A DNA stretch of 64,000 nucleotides from Deltaproteobacteria bacterium (GTDB lineage: Bacteria > Myxococcota > JADLHZ01). Positions 17,077-24,886 of the stretch are shown here, piece by piece. The stretch covers positions 1 through 64,000 of the forward strand of contig JADLHZ010000123.1 in the NCBI GenBank assembly GCA_020848545.1, in the 5' to 3' direction. The first letter of the stretch is position 1; every line of letters begins with the position of its first letter. The notes under the pieces are model-generated. The model was not told where the DNA came from. It was given only the letters and a program-made list of their open reading frames with translations, and searched no databases. The position numbers were made by a program, and so were the translations under genes.

Positions 17077-17747
17077 AGGTGCTCATCGCCGAAGACGATC
17101 CGAACATCCTGGCCGGCTTGAAGGATCTGCTGGAAGGCGAAGGCTACACGTGCGCGACCGCCAAGGACGGCGACGCTGCGCTCACGCTCTTCGACTCGAC
17201 GGCACCCGACCTCGTGGTCCTCGACATCATGATGCCGAAGAAGAGCGGCTACGACGTGTGCCGGGCGATCCGCGCGAAGAACGCGGCCGTCCCGGTCATC
17301 TTCCTCAGCGCCAAGAGCGAGGAGGTCGACAAGGTGGTCGGGCTCGAGCTCGGCGCCGACGACTACGTCATGAAGCCGTTCGGCGCGCGCGAGCTCTTGG
17401 CCCGCATCCGCAGCGTGACCCGCCGCGCGATCGCACAGAAGACTCCGGCGCGCGCGTTTCGCCTCGACGACCTCGACGTGCTTCCAGAGCGCCTCGTCGC
17501 GGTGCGCGGTAAGAGCGAGATCGAGCTCAGCCTGCGCGAGGTGAAGCTGCTCGAGCTCTTCTTCGAGCGGCGCGGCGTCGCCCTCGACCGCGACACGATC
17601 TTCAATCGCTGCTGGGGCCCCGAGCACTACCCGAACAGCCGCACCCTCGACCAAGCGATCCTGCACTTGCGCAAGAAGATCGAGCGCGATCCGAAGAACC
17701 CGAAGATCATCCGCACCGTGCACGGCGTCGGCTACATGGCGGCCTGA
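17073..17747 (+). CDS. OmpR-family response regulator
   Basis: A 224-residue two-domain regulator. The receiver (1-118) has acidic pocket AEDD (6-9), phosphorylation site Asp51 in VVLDIMMP, the switch Ser in FLSAKS and Lys in VMKPFGA. A winged-helix DNA-binding domain follows (about 128-222) with typical LSLREVKLLELFF and SRTLDQAILHLRKKIE segments and the closing VHGVGYM hairpin. Co-translated with the upstream sensor kinase, which is its cognate partner. Targets are unknown; the polysaccharide deacetylase gene next door is the nearest candidate. Confidence 0.95.
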   Translation: MKVLIAEDDPNILAGLKDLLEGEGYTCATAKDGDAALTLFDSTAPDLVVLDIMMPKKSGYDVCRAIRAKNAAVPVIFLSAKSEEVDKVVGLELGADDYVMKPFGARELLARIRSVTRRAIAQKTPARAFRLDDLDVLPERLVAVRGKSEIELSLREVKLLELFFERRGVALDRDTIFNRCWGPEHYPNSRTLDQAILHLRKKIERDPKNPKIIRTVHGVGYMAA

Positions 17748-17795
17748 GCGCGCGGAAAAAGGCAGTGACCGCTTCGCCTTCGCCCGGGCGTGGGC

Positions 17796-17801
17796 TATAC
17801 G
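17796..17801 (+). promoter_or_regulatory. -10 TATACG, leaderless spacing
   Basis: TTCGCC (17773-17778), a 17-base spacer and TATACG (17796-17801) precede the ATG at 17807 by 5 bases. This supports ATG 17807 rather than GTG 17765, which would lie upstream of the promoter. Confidence 0.55.
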
Positions 17802-17806
17802 ACGCT

Positions 17807-18742
17807 ATGCTTCCGAAGAGTCGGCACGTGTACTTCGACGCCGTTTCGAGGCGGCTCCCGATGAGCGTCTTGCGCGCGATGATGCGCGAGAGCCTGCGCG
17901 GCTTGAACCTCGCGCTCTACTTGCACCGCGTCGCCGAGGCGCACCGGCCGACCGATCGCGTCCCGGGCCTCACGATCAAAGGCAGCTCTCTCGACGTCGT
18001 CCTCGGCGAGCTCTCGGCGCTGGCGTCGATCACGCAGACCACCGTCACCTTCGATGACGGCTACAAGGACGCGGCCGACTACGTCGACACCCGCGCGCCG
18101 CGCTTTTCGTCGCTGCGCTTCTTGTTCAACGTCTGCCCACAGAAAGCGGAGCAGCGCGCGGGCTTTCGCTGGGATCTACACGAGCACCTGCGCGGCACCG
18201 GCGGTCACGCGCCGGACAACGTTGATCAGTTCCTGTGGGAGAACGCCGACGTCGCGAACGAAAACGCGCGCGAAGAGCTGAAGGGCCTCGCCGATCGCGA
18301 GCCCTTCCGCCTGGCGACGGTCGACGAGGTGAAGGCGCTCGCGCGGCACTCGAACGTGTCGCTCGGCAACCACAGCAACTGCCACTTTCCGCTCTGCCGC
18401 TTGAACGACGAAGACCTGCAACGTGAGCTCGAGAGCAGCAAGCGCGACTTCGAGCGCCACTTCGGCCCGATGCGCCACTTCGCCTTTCCCTTCGGCTTTC
18501 CAGGCGTGCACTTCGGCCGCCGCGAGATCACGCTGCTGCGCAACTTAGGGGCCGAGCGCATCTGGTCGACGAAGGAGTCGCCCTACGCGAGCCAGTGGCA
18601 AACGCCGGGGGCCGTTCTGCCGCGCGTGCAGCTGCTCGGCACGTGGAGCGTCAAGCACATGCTCCTGTGGATCACCCAGCGCGCGACGGTGTACCGCTTC
18701 CGCCGGGCGCGGCGCGTCGAGCACGGCGATTTTCCGCTCTGA
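17807..18742 (+). CDS. Polysaccharide deacetylase (NodB homology)
   Basis: A 311-residue carbohydrate esterase 4-like protein. It shows the metal/catalytic motif TFDDGYKD (81-88), the His pair motif LGNHSNCH (186-193, H-S-x-x-H), and an R/FPxG-like region FAFPFGFPGVHFG. Enzymes with these motifs remove N-acetyl groups from glycans. No signal peptide is seen, so it may act on cytoplasmic, lipid-linked sugars, as in several exopolysaccharide loci. The start is placed at ATG 17807 on promoter grounds. It opens the surface-glycan island. Confidence 0.88.
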   Translation: MLPKSRHVYFDAVSRRLPMSVLRAMMRESLRGLNLALYLHRVAEAHRPTDRVPGLTIKGSSLDVVLGELSALASITQTTVTFDDGYKDAADYVDTRAPRFSSLRFLFNVCPQKAEQRAGFRWDLHEHLRGTGGHAPDNVDQFLWENADVANENAREELKGLADREPFRLATVDEVKALARHSNVSLGNHSNCHFPLCRLNDEDLQRELESSKRDFERHFGPMRHFAFPFGFPGVHFGRREITLLRNLGAERIWSTKESPYASQWQTPGAVLPRVQLLGTWSVKHMLLWITQRATVYRFRRARRVEHGDFPL

Positions 18743-18761
18743 GCGGCGGTGCTTTTCGCCA

Positions 18762-19352
18762 TTAGATCGATACGCTCGTCACGACGACGCGCTTACCGTT
18801 GCTGTCGAAGCCGATGACGTAGAGCTCCTCGTCGGCGGTCGTTTGGTTCTGCGCGTAGATCGACATCGCGTAGCCCGCCACCTTCGCGCCGGCGTCGAGG
18901 ACCTCGTTGAAGTCACCGTAGGTGTACGTATTTCCGTCGTTCTTCTTCAGGTAGGCCGCGATCTCGTCGCGCATCGCGTGGCGCACGCTCACCGGCAGGC
19001 TGAGGATGCTCACCTCGCCCATCTGGGCGCCGAGCTGCCGGCGGAGCACTTCTTCGACCCGCTTCGTGCGCTCTGCCGCGGTGAGCGTGCTCGCGACGCC
19101 GACGCCGGAAAGGCCCCGGCTCGCGAGGAACTTGCGCGCGTACTCACGCGCCGGTGCCGTCGACTTCGCGTCGAGGTAGAGCGCGTTCGTCATCAGCAGG
19201 AGATCATTGGCGTCCGGGTCGCTCGCCTGCATGGCCGCGACCGGCGCGAGCGTCTTCACCATCTCGGCGCGGACGATCGTGGAGCCGCTCGGGCTCGTCG
19301 CTTTTTGGGCCTCATCGAAGCGGGAACGGGTGATCGCAAATTGACTCGGCAT
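18762..19352 (-). CDS. Hypothetical protein
   Basis: I do not recognise this 196-residue protein. It lacks a signal peptide or membrane segment, is mainly helical and ends in a short beta-rich stretch (YVIGFDSNGKRVVVTSVSI). The start at ATG 19352 is supported by AAGGAAGG 5-12 bases upstream and by a GATACT -10-like word about 26 bases upstream, so the mRNA has a normal leader. It is convergent with the deacetylase gene and lies downstream of the degenerate P-loop gene with a 102-base gap. Confidence 0.7.
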   Translation of the reverse strand: MPSQFAITRSRFDEAQKATSPSGSTIVRAEMVKTLAPVAAMQASDPDANDLLLMTNALYLDAKSTAPAREYARKFLASRGLSGVGVASTLTAAERTKRVEEVLRRQLGAQMGEVSILSLPVSVRHAMRDEIAAYLKKNDGNTYTYGDFNEVLDAGAKVAGYAMSIYAQNQTTADEELYVIGFDSNGKRVVVTSVSI

Positions 19353-19454
19353 GGTGCCTTCCTTTCGGGGGCACGAGTATCGGCGGCGGCGGCCGCTTGG
19401 CCGTACGATTTTTCGCTTGGCGCGACTACCGGGGCAGATGGCGCGCGCGCCAGG

Positions 19455-19934
19455 TCAGCCGCGCGCTTGCACGGTCACGCAGCCGATGAACTTTTCGCGC
19501 CCGACGATCGCGACCACGCGCTGCATGTCGGCCACATAGGTGCGCTCCAAGTGCGCGACGAGCAGGACAGCGTCGGCGGCGCGAACGAGCGCTGCAGCCG
19601 CGGGCGTCTCCACCGGCGAGGCGGTGTTGAAGATCACCTTGTGCCCGAGCTGCGCGAAGGTCTGCAGCTTTTGCTGCGCTTCGCCGACTTCCGCCAGGCC
19701 CACGCGGTTGGCGTCGATCGTCTGCACCTGGACGAGGCCGCGCATCTCGGCGACCTCCTTGAGCGACTTGACGATGTTCGCCGTGCTGGCGCCAGCGGCG
19801 GCGGGAACGACGGCCAAAGAATTCCACGGCTCACGCTCGAGCGAGAACCACAGCTCCTGCGCTTGTTGGTCCGGCACGAGGTAATCGTAGAGGAGCTGGT
19901 CGAGCTGCGTCGGGGGAGCCAAAGCAGGTTTCAT
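19455..19934 (-). CDS. Degenerate P-loop ATPase related to bacterial tyrosine kinases/MinD (CpsD-like)
   Basis: A 159-residue protein with the framework of a capsule-type BY-kinase but damaged motifs. The Walker A position reads AAGAST (46-51), with Ala49 where GK[ST] has Lys. The Walker A' region reads VQTIDAN instead of LLIDADxR. The Walker B-like strand is VIFNTASPVETPAAAAL, and a hydrophobic strand DAVLLVAH follows. There is no C-terminal Tyr cluster, and it is shorter than a full kinase domain (about 220). It probably keeps a structural role in polysaccharide assembly without ATP hydrolysis. Its start overlaps the WecG-type gene as ATGA. Confidence 0.65.
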   Translation of the reverse strand: MKPALAPPTQLDQLLYDYLVPDQQAQELWFSLEREPWNSLAVVPAAAGASTANIVKSLKEVAEMRGLVQVQTIDANRVGLAEVGEAQQKLQTFAQLGHKVIFNTASPVETPAAAALVRAADAVLLVAHLERTYVADMQRVVAIVGREKFIGCVTVQARG

Positions 19935-20698
19935 CGTAACCTCTCCTTCGCCATGCGCACGAAAATGCCGGCGATGGCCCTATCCCTTACGAGATAACGA
20001 TGCGCTAGCCGTTTTGGTTCCTGAAAGAGCCGATAGAGCCACTCGAGGCCGACCTTCGACATCCACGCGGGCGACCTTTGCAGCTCACCGGCGATGAAGT
20101 CGAGCGAGGCGCCGATGCCGAGGCCGACGACGCCGGGCAGCGCCGGCAAGAAGCGCTGCATCCACAGCTCCTGCTTCGGACATCCGAGCGCGACGAGCAG
20201 AAGCTGCGGATCCGCTGCCTTCATCTTGGCGACGACCGGCGCCTGATCGTCGAGCTTCTTCAGATCGATCATCGGCGAGTCGTAGCCGACGACTTGCAAG
20301 CCCGGATAGCGCGCCTCCAAGATCGCTTTGGCCTTCTGGTTCACGCGCTCGCTGGCGCCCAAGAAGTAGACTCGTAGGCCCTTTTTGGCGCCCTTTTCGA
20401 GCAAGGGCTCGACGAGATCCGATCCCGAGACCTTCTCTTTGATCGGCAGGCCGAGCGCGCGCGACATCCAAATCAACGGCATGCCGTCCGGGATCGACAG
20501 AAACGCGTCGGCGTACGCTGAGACGAGCGCCGGATCCTCTTCGGCCAGGCACACGTGATCGACGTTCGGCGTGACGACGAAGCCCCCGCTCTTCAGGTCG
20601 ATGCGCTGCAGGATGTGATCGATCGACTCAGCGAGCGTCACCGCGTGCGCGTAGATCTTTCCGTAATTGACCCGTTCCAACGGGCGCGACATGATCAT
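19931..20698 (-). CDS. WecG/TagA/CpsF family glycosyltransferase
   Basis: A 255-residue GT26 enzyme that in characterised members adds a ManNAc or related sugar to a polyprenyl-linked acceptor. Recognisable features are the N-terminal TPNVDHV (43-49), SIPDGMPLIWMSR (68-80), the nucleotide-binding VYFLGAS, and the family motif ALGCPKQELWM. The C-terminus is basic and amphipathic (EWLYRLFQEPKRLAHRYL), as in membrane-attached members. The start ATG 20698 overlaps the acyltransferase stop as ATGA; a second Met two codons on is an alternative. Part of a four-gene minus-strand glycan operon. Confidence 0.93.
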   Translation of the reverse strand: MIMSRPLERVNYGKIYAHAVTLAESIDHILQRIDLKSGGFVVTPNVDHVCLAEEDPALVSAYADAFLSIPDGMPLIWMSRALGLPIKEKVSGSDLVEPLLEKGAKKGLRVYFLGASERVNQKAKAILEARYPGLQVVGYDSPMIDLKKLDDQAPVVAKMKAADPQLLLVALGCPKQELWMQRFLPALPGVVGLGIGASLDFIAGELQRSPAWMSKVGLEWLYRLFQEPKRLAHRYLVRDRAIAGIFVRMAKERLR

Positions 20699-21285
20699 GC
20701 TTTCTTCACCGTTCCTACGGGGCCTTTGCGTTCGCGGGCGCTCACCACGCTCTCCGCAGGCTTGACGATCGATCCCGCCGGCACGCTCTTCGTGACGACG
20801 GCGCCGGCCATGATCTTCGTGCCTTCGCCGATGGTGATCGGTCCGATCAACGTGCAGCCGGGCCCGATGTGTACGTCATTCTCGAGCGTCGGTGCGCCGC
20901 TCTCCCGGGTCTCGGGATCGATGCCTTCCCCGAGCGTCACGTTGTGAAAGAGGATGCAGCCTTGGCCCACGCGCGCGCGGTGGCTGAGCACGAGCCCGGT
21001 GCCATGGACGATCGAAACGCCGGGCGCGATCTCGGTGTCCCAGTGGATCTCGGCGGCGTAGATGTGGCGAATGAGCCGCGAGGCGACCTGCGCCGCGCCG
21101 GGGATGCCGCTGTCTTTGGCGAGGCGCATGAAGCGCGTGGCGATCATCATCTGAAAGCCGATCTTCTTCACCGCGTCGAAGGGCAAGCGCGCCGTCGGGA
21201 TCTTCTCGTGGTGATACTTCTCGCGATAGCGCTGGAGCGAAGCGTAGTCGGCGCGGACGGCGCTCAGGAATCGAGTGAGGCTCAC
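20695..21285 (-). CDS. Serine acetyltransferase-like hexapeptide O-acyltransferase
   Basis: A 196-residue left-handed beta-helix acyltransferase. Hexapeptide turns include VSIVHGTGLVLSH, VGQGCILFHNVTLG and NDVHIGPGCTLIG. His in the HGTGLV loop matches the CysE-type catalytic site. An N-terminal helical segment precedes the helix domain, as in serine acetyltransferases, but the setting between glycan genes makes a sugar O-acetyltransferase more likely than cysteine synthesis. GTG 21285 overlaps the preceding stop (GTGA). The longer reading upstream is an out-of-register extension over the neighbour gene. Confidence 0.85.
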   Translation of the reverse strand: MSLTRFLSAVRADYASLQRYREKYHHEKIPTARLPFDAVKKIGFQMMIATRFMRLAKDSGIPGAAQVASRLIRHIYAAEIHWDTEIAPGVSIVHGTGLVLSHRARVGQGCILFHNVTLGEGIDPETRESGAPTLENDVHIGPGCTLIGPITIGEGTKIMAGAVVTKSVPAGSIVKPAESVVSARERKGPVGTVKKA

Positions 21286-21938
21286 GGCGCACCTCCGGCG
21301 ACGACAGGTTCTTCGGGGCAGACGAACTTCGCGGGATCGATCGTACCGATCTGCTTGGCCGGCACACCGCCCCAAATCGTGAACGCAGGCACGTTCTTGT
21401 TGACCAAGGAGTGCGCCCCGATGACGGCGCCACGGCCGATGCGCACACCGGGGAGCACGCTCGAACGGGTGCCGATCCACACGTCACTCTCGATGTGCAC
21501 CGGCTCCGGCGGCGGCCGCAGGCTGCGATCATAAATGTCGTGAAAGTGCGAGTCGACGATCATCGCGAAGGGGCCGAAGCGTACGCGATCGCCGATCGTG
21601 ATCTCTTGGTTACAGCCGATCGACATGCCGTAGTTCAGGCTGCAAGCTTTGCCGATCGTGAGGCGCGCGCCCGGGGCCGTCACGAGCTCCAGCGGGACGA
21701 GCACCGAGCGCAGCACGGTGTGGTCGCCGATCACCAGCACACCTTGGTTATCGATGCGCGGTTTGCCAAGGGTTCGCACGCCCTTGCCGACGCTCGTCAG
21801 CTCGCGCAAGTAGAGCGGCGCGAGCGCGAGGCTGAGCGCGTACTCTGAGGCCTTCTTCGCCCGCGCCTTCAACGGCATCGCTTCGTCCCGCGCCCATTTC
21901 TGGCGGGCGTCGTCTAGAAGTCGCATCAGCGCATTCAT
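21282..21938 (-). CDS. Acyltransferase of the maltose/WbbJ acetyltransferase type
   Basis: A 218-residue hexapeptide-repeat transferase. The MAT-like catalytic region is VRFGPFAMIVDSHFHDIYDR, where SHFHD corresponds to the active-site His of galactoside/maltose acetyltransferases. It is followed by VHIESDVWIG and VRIGRGAVIGAHSLVNKNVP. First gene of the minus-strand operon, which shares a 95-base bidirectional promoter region with the GT2 gene. Two different O-acyltransferases in one operon suggest a repeat unit acylated at two positions. Confidence 0.88.
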   Translation of the reverse strand: MNALMRLLDDARQKWARDEAMPLKARAKKASEYALSLALAPLYLRELTSVGKGVRTLGKPRIDNQGVLVIGDHTVLRSVLVPLELVTAPGARLTIGKACSLNYGMSIGCNQEITIGDRVRFGPFAMIVDSHFHDIYDRSLRPPPEPVHIESDVWIGTRSSVLPGVRIGRGAVIGAHSLVNKNVPAFTIWGGVPAKQIGTIDPAKFVCPEEPVVAGGAP

Positions 21939-22007
21939 GTGCTTCTCTTGCCATGATAATCGGCCTCCACGCCAAAGGCCTGACGAAGTTTTCCCTGCCC
22001 CACCCTT

Positions 22008-22020
22008 GTATCGTTGATAC
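22008..22020. promoter_or_regulatory. Palindrome GTATC-GTT-GATAC in the divergent glycan promoter
   Basis: A perfect 5-bp inverted repeat lies in the 95-base gap between the two divergent glycan operons. GATACT on the plus strand and GATACA on the minus strand both resemble -10 words, so the element could be two overlapping promoters, an operator, or both. Confidence 0.4.
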
Positions 22021-22033
22021 TTTTGCAGAGCCG

Positions 22034-23065
22034 ATGAAGCTCAGCGTCGTCATCTCCACGTTCAACCGGCCGAAGCTGCTCGGCGAGCTCCTGGCGGCGC
22101 TCTCCGTCCAAACGCTGCCGCCGAACGAGTTCGAGGTGATCGTCATCGACGACGGGTCGAAGGAGCCGGTGGCGCCGCAGCTCGCAACGCTGCGCACGCC
22201 GTACGCGCTCACGGTCTTGACCCAGCAGAACTCGGGTGTCGCAGCGGCGCGGCACAAAGGCATCGAGCACGCCCGCCACGAGATCATCGTGGTGACCGAC
22301 GACGACATGCTGGTGCCGCCCAGCTTCCTCGCGGAGCACAAGAAGGCGCACCTGGGCGGCCACACGCTCGTGCTCGGCCACATCGGCGAGGAAGAGGCGC
22401 TCGGCAAGAAGCCGCTCTTCGAGCGCATGCACGCCACGCAGCTGAAGAAGTTCGTGGAGCACTACAAGAACAACCCGGAGGCCGTGCGCGGCGTTCATGT
22501 CTGCACCGGCAACGTCTCGTTCCGCCGCGCGGACTACATGCGGGTCGGCGGCTTCGATCGCACGCTCGGCCGCAGCGAAGATCGCGAGCTCGGCGCACGC
22601 CTCGAAAAAGCCGGCGCCAAGCTCATCTTCTCCCACGCAGCCCGCACCACGAACCGCAGTGACCACACCGATCTCGACGTGTGGATGAAGCGCAACTACC
22701 TCTACGGCGTGTACGATTCGCGCATCGCCAAGAAGCACCCGGACGTCGAGACCGCCGATCCTTGGCGCTTTCTGTTCTTGGTGAACCCGCTGTCGCGAAC
22801 GTTTCTGCTCGTGAGCGTCGCTTCGCCGGACGCAGGTAAGGTGCTTAGCCGCTTCACCTACAGCCTCGCCGAAACGATCGACGCGCTGGCGAGGGCGCAG
22901 CCAGCGCCGACGATCGCCACGAGGCTGCTCGAACGACTGGCGAACGCGGGCGCCACCCTCGCGTACGGCGTCGAATATTTTCGCGGCGTGCGCGAAGAGG
23001 CCGGCTCGTTCCTGGACGCGACGCTCGGCTTCGCCGGGTACATGAAGAAGAGACGCGCGCGATGA
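22034..23065 (+). CDS. Family 2 glycosyltransferase
   Basis: A 343-residue GT-A fold transferase. It has N-terminal MKLSVVISTFNRP, nucleotide-binding VIVIDDGS (35-42), metal site DDDM (89-92), an acceptor region with GNVSFRRADYMRVGGFD, and an ED-like GRSEDRELGAR motif serving the catalytic base. No strong membrane helix is seen, so it works at the cytoplasmic face on nucleotide sugars. ATG 22034 is chosen; an upstream in-frame ATG at 21953 would read through the divergent promoter. It begins the plus-strand arm of the glycan island and overlaps the next gene as ATGA. Confidence 0.93.
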   Translation: MKLSVVISTFNRPKLLGELLAALSVQTLPPNEFEVIVIDDGSKEPVAPQLATLRTPYALTVLTQQNSGVAAARHKGIEHARHEIIVVTDDDMLVPPSFLAEHKKAHLGGHTLVLGHIGEEEALGKKPLFERMHATQLKKFVEHYKNNPEAVRGVHVCTGNVSFRRADYMRVGGFDRTLGRSEDRELGARLEKAGAKLIFSHAARTTNRSDHTDLDVWMKRNYLYGVYDSRIAKKHPDVETADPWRFLFLVNPLSRTFLLVSVASPDAGKVLSRFTYSLAETIDALARAQPAPTIATRLLERLANAGATLAYGVEYFRGVREEAGSFLDATLGFAGYMKKRRAR

Positions 23066-23910
23066 GCCACGCCATCTACTTTCCGCACTCGCCCATCGCC
23101 GGCCGCGAGACGCCAGAGTACCTCGATCACAAAGGCAACCAGCTCTACGTCGTGCACCATCAGCAGCCGAAAGAAGCGGTCGCCGTCGTCGTGCTGGCCG
23201 GGCCGATGAGCCTCGAACGGTCGCAGAGCTACCTCACCTGGGTGCGCTGGGCGCGGACGCTCGCGTGCAACGGCTACGACGTCTATCGCTTCGACTACCG
23301 CGGTGTCGGCGAGAGCACCGGCGCGTTTCGCGAGCAGACCTTCGACACCTGGCTCGACGATCTGCGCACGGTGGTGGCGCTCGCGCGATCGCGGCACACC
23401 GGCGCGCGCGTCCTCGCCAACGGCATCCGGCTCGGCGCGCTCTTGTCGCAGCGCTGTCACGACGAGGCGAGCGTCGACGGCTGCCTGTTGTGGGAGCCGC
23501 CGGTCAACGGCAACGCGATGCTGACGGACATGCTGCGGCGCAAGCTCGCGGCCGACTACATCGAGCAAGTCGGCGAGCGAAAGACGCGCGAGGCGTACAT
23601 CGCCGACCTCGAAGCCGGCCTCGATGTAGAGGTCGAAGGCTACCCGTGGACGCGCGCGCTCTGGCGCAGCAGCAAGGACTACGTCTTTGCCGAGCCGAAG
23701 CAGCGCTCGAGCACGTGGCACACGATCTACTTGGACGGCCGTGGACCGGAGAAGCTGCCGAACGCGCGCTACGAAAGCGTGAAGGTGCCGCGGCCGGCGT
23801 TTTGGCTGCAGAGCCAGCACCTGGTCGCCGACCTCGACGACTTGTTCACGAAGAGCCTCGGCTGGATGGCGCGCTGTTCGAGCCCGGTGAACAACGGTAG
23901 TTTTACGTGA
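23062..23910 (+). CDS. Alpha/beta hydrolase resembling exosortase-A-associated hydrolase 2
   Basis: A 282-residue alpha/beta-hydrolase-fold protein with the typical strand-turn FDYRGVGES (78-86). The nucleophile elbow reads GIRLG (121-125), with Arg where GxSxG has Ser. As I recall the exosortase-A-associated hydrolase 2 family (TIGR03101), a GLRLGALL elbow is its hallmark, so this looks like a family trait and not decay. Family members sit in exopolysaccharide loci and their reaction is not established. Translationally coupled to the upstream GT2 gene (ATGA) and followed by the hydrolase-1-like gene. Confidence 0.7.
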   Translation: MSHAIYFPHSPIAGRETPEYLDHKGNQLYVVHHQQPKEAVAVVVLAGPMSLERSQSYLTWVRWARTLACNGYDVYRFDYRGVGESTGAFREQTFDTWLDDLRTVVALARSRHTGARVLANGIRLGALLSQRCHDEASVDGCLLWEPPVNGNAMLTDMLRRKLAADYIEQVGERKTREAYIADLEAGLDVEVEGYPWTRALWRSSKDYVFAEPKQRSSTWHTIYLDGRGPEKLPNARYESVKVPRPAFWLQSQHLVADLDDLFTKSLGWMARCSSPVNNGSFT

Positions 23911-23923
23911 CGGAGAGCTGCAC

Positions 23924-24886
23924 TTGAGACGCGCGATGCAATTGCAGATCGGCGGCGACCTGATGACGGGCACCGCGCACGTGACGGCGGAGCGCCGCTC
24001 GAACGTCGGCATGCTCTTCATCAACTTCGGCTACGTGCCGCGCGACGGCCACGGCGGGCTCGCCGCGCAGACTTGCGACGCCCTCGCGGCGAGCGGCGTG
24101 CCGGCGTTTCGCTTCGACCTGCCGCGCATCGGCGATACGCCCGGCGAGCTGCCGTCGCACACGCACCAGTTCTTCGACCTCGTGACGAGCGGCGGCTTCA
24201 CGCAAGCGACGGCCGCGCTCGTGCAGACCCTGTGCGAGCGCGAGCAGCTCGACGGCGTGTGCCTCGGCGGGCTCTGCGGCGGCGCCGTCACCGCGATCTT
24301 CGCCGCCGAGCGCGAGCCGAGCAAAGTGCGGGCGCTCGTTCTGCTCGAGCCCGAGATGTACGTCACCGAGCCGAAGGCGAAGAAGGAAGACGCGGCGGCG
24401 GCCCCGAAGCGCTTGCGTAAGCGCGATCGTCTCCTCGCCGCATTGAAGCGGCTGCCGCAGGGCGATCGCGTCGAAGCGCTCGGCGTGAAGCTGACGAAGA
24501 AGATCGGAGCGAGCGCGTTCAACTACTGGGGCTGGATGCGCTTCCTCACCTACGAGGGCAAGCGCGGCCAATGGATCCCGCTGCCGCGCAAGATGATCTT
24601 GGACTTCGTGCTCTCGTCGTCGACCTTGCCCGAGGTCACGAACATGCCGCTCGCGAGCGCGTGGCAGCGTTACGTGCAACAGAAGCGGCCGGTGCTCGTC
24701 ATCACGGCGGATCAGAAATTGCGCGAGGTGTTCTTCGATCGCATCAACCGCGTGGTCCTGCGCAAGGTCGACACGCAGAGCATGCGCCACGTGCGCTTGA
24801 AGGGCACGAACCACATCTTCACGACCGGCGGCGCCATAGAGACCGTGATGGGGCACGTCGTGCCGTGGGTGCAGAGGTTGGCGTGA
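23924..24886 (+). CDS. Alpha/beta hydrolase resembling exosortase-A-associated hydrolase 1, Cys nucleophile
   Basis: A 320-residue alpha/beta hydrolase with strand-turn FDLPRIGDTPGE and elbow GLCGG (116-120), placing Cys118 at the nucleophile position. A C-terminal NHIF supplies a likely catalytic His. A Cys elbow and the early FGYVPRDG segment recall exosortase-A-associated hydrolase 1 (TIGR03100), the usual neighbour of hydrolase 2. I start at TTG 23924 because GGAGAG lies 5 bases upstream; ATG 23936 is an alternative. Its stop overlaps the MauG-like gene as GTGA. Confidence 0.7.
   Translation: MRRAMQLQIGGDLMTGTAHVTAERRSNVGMLFINFGYVPRDGHGGLAAQTCDALAASGVPAFRFDLPRIGDTPGELPSHTHQFFDLVTSGGFTQATAALVQTLCEREQLDGVCLGGLCGGAVTAIFAAEREPSKVRALVLLEPEMYVTEPKAKKEDAAAAPKRLRKRDRLLAALKRLPQGDRVEALGVKLTKKIGASAFNYWGWMRFLTYEGKRGQWIPLPRKMILDFVLSSSTLPEVTNMPLASAWQRYVQQKRPVLVITADQKLREVFFDRINRVVLRKVDTQSMRHVRLKGTNHIFTTGGAIETVMGHVVPWVQRLA

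Noticed and set aside
17765-17806. GTG 17765 as the deacetylase start
   Set aside because: The added residues are not family-like, and the TATACG promoter element lies between this codon and ATG 17807.
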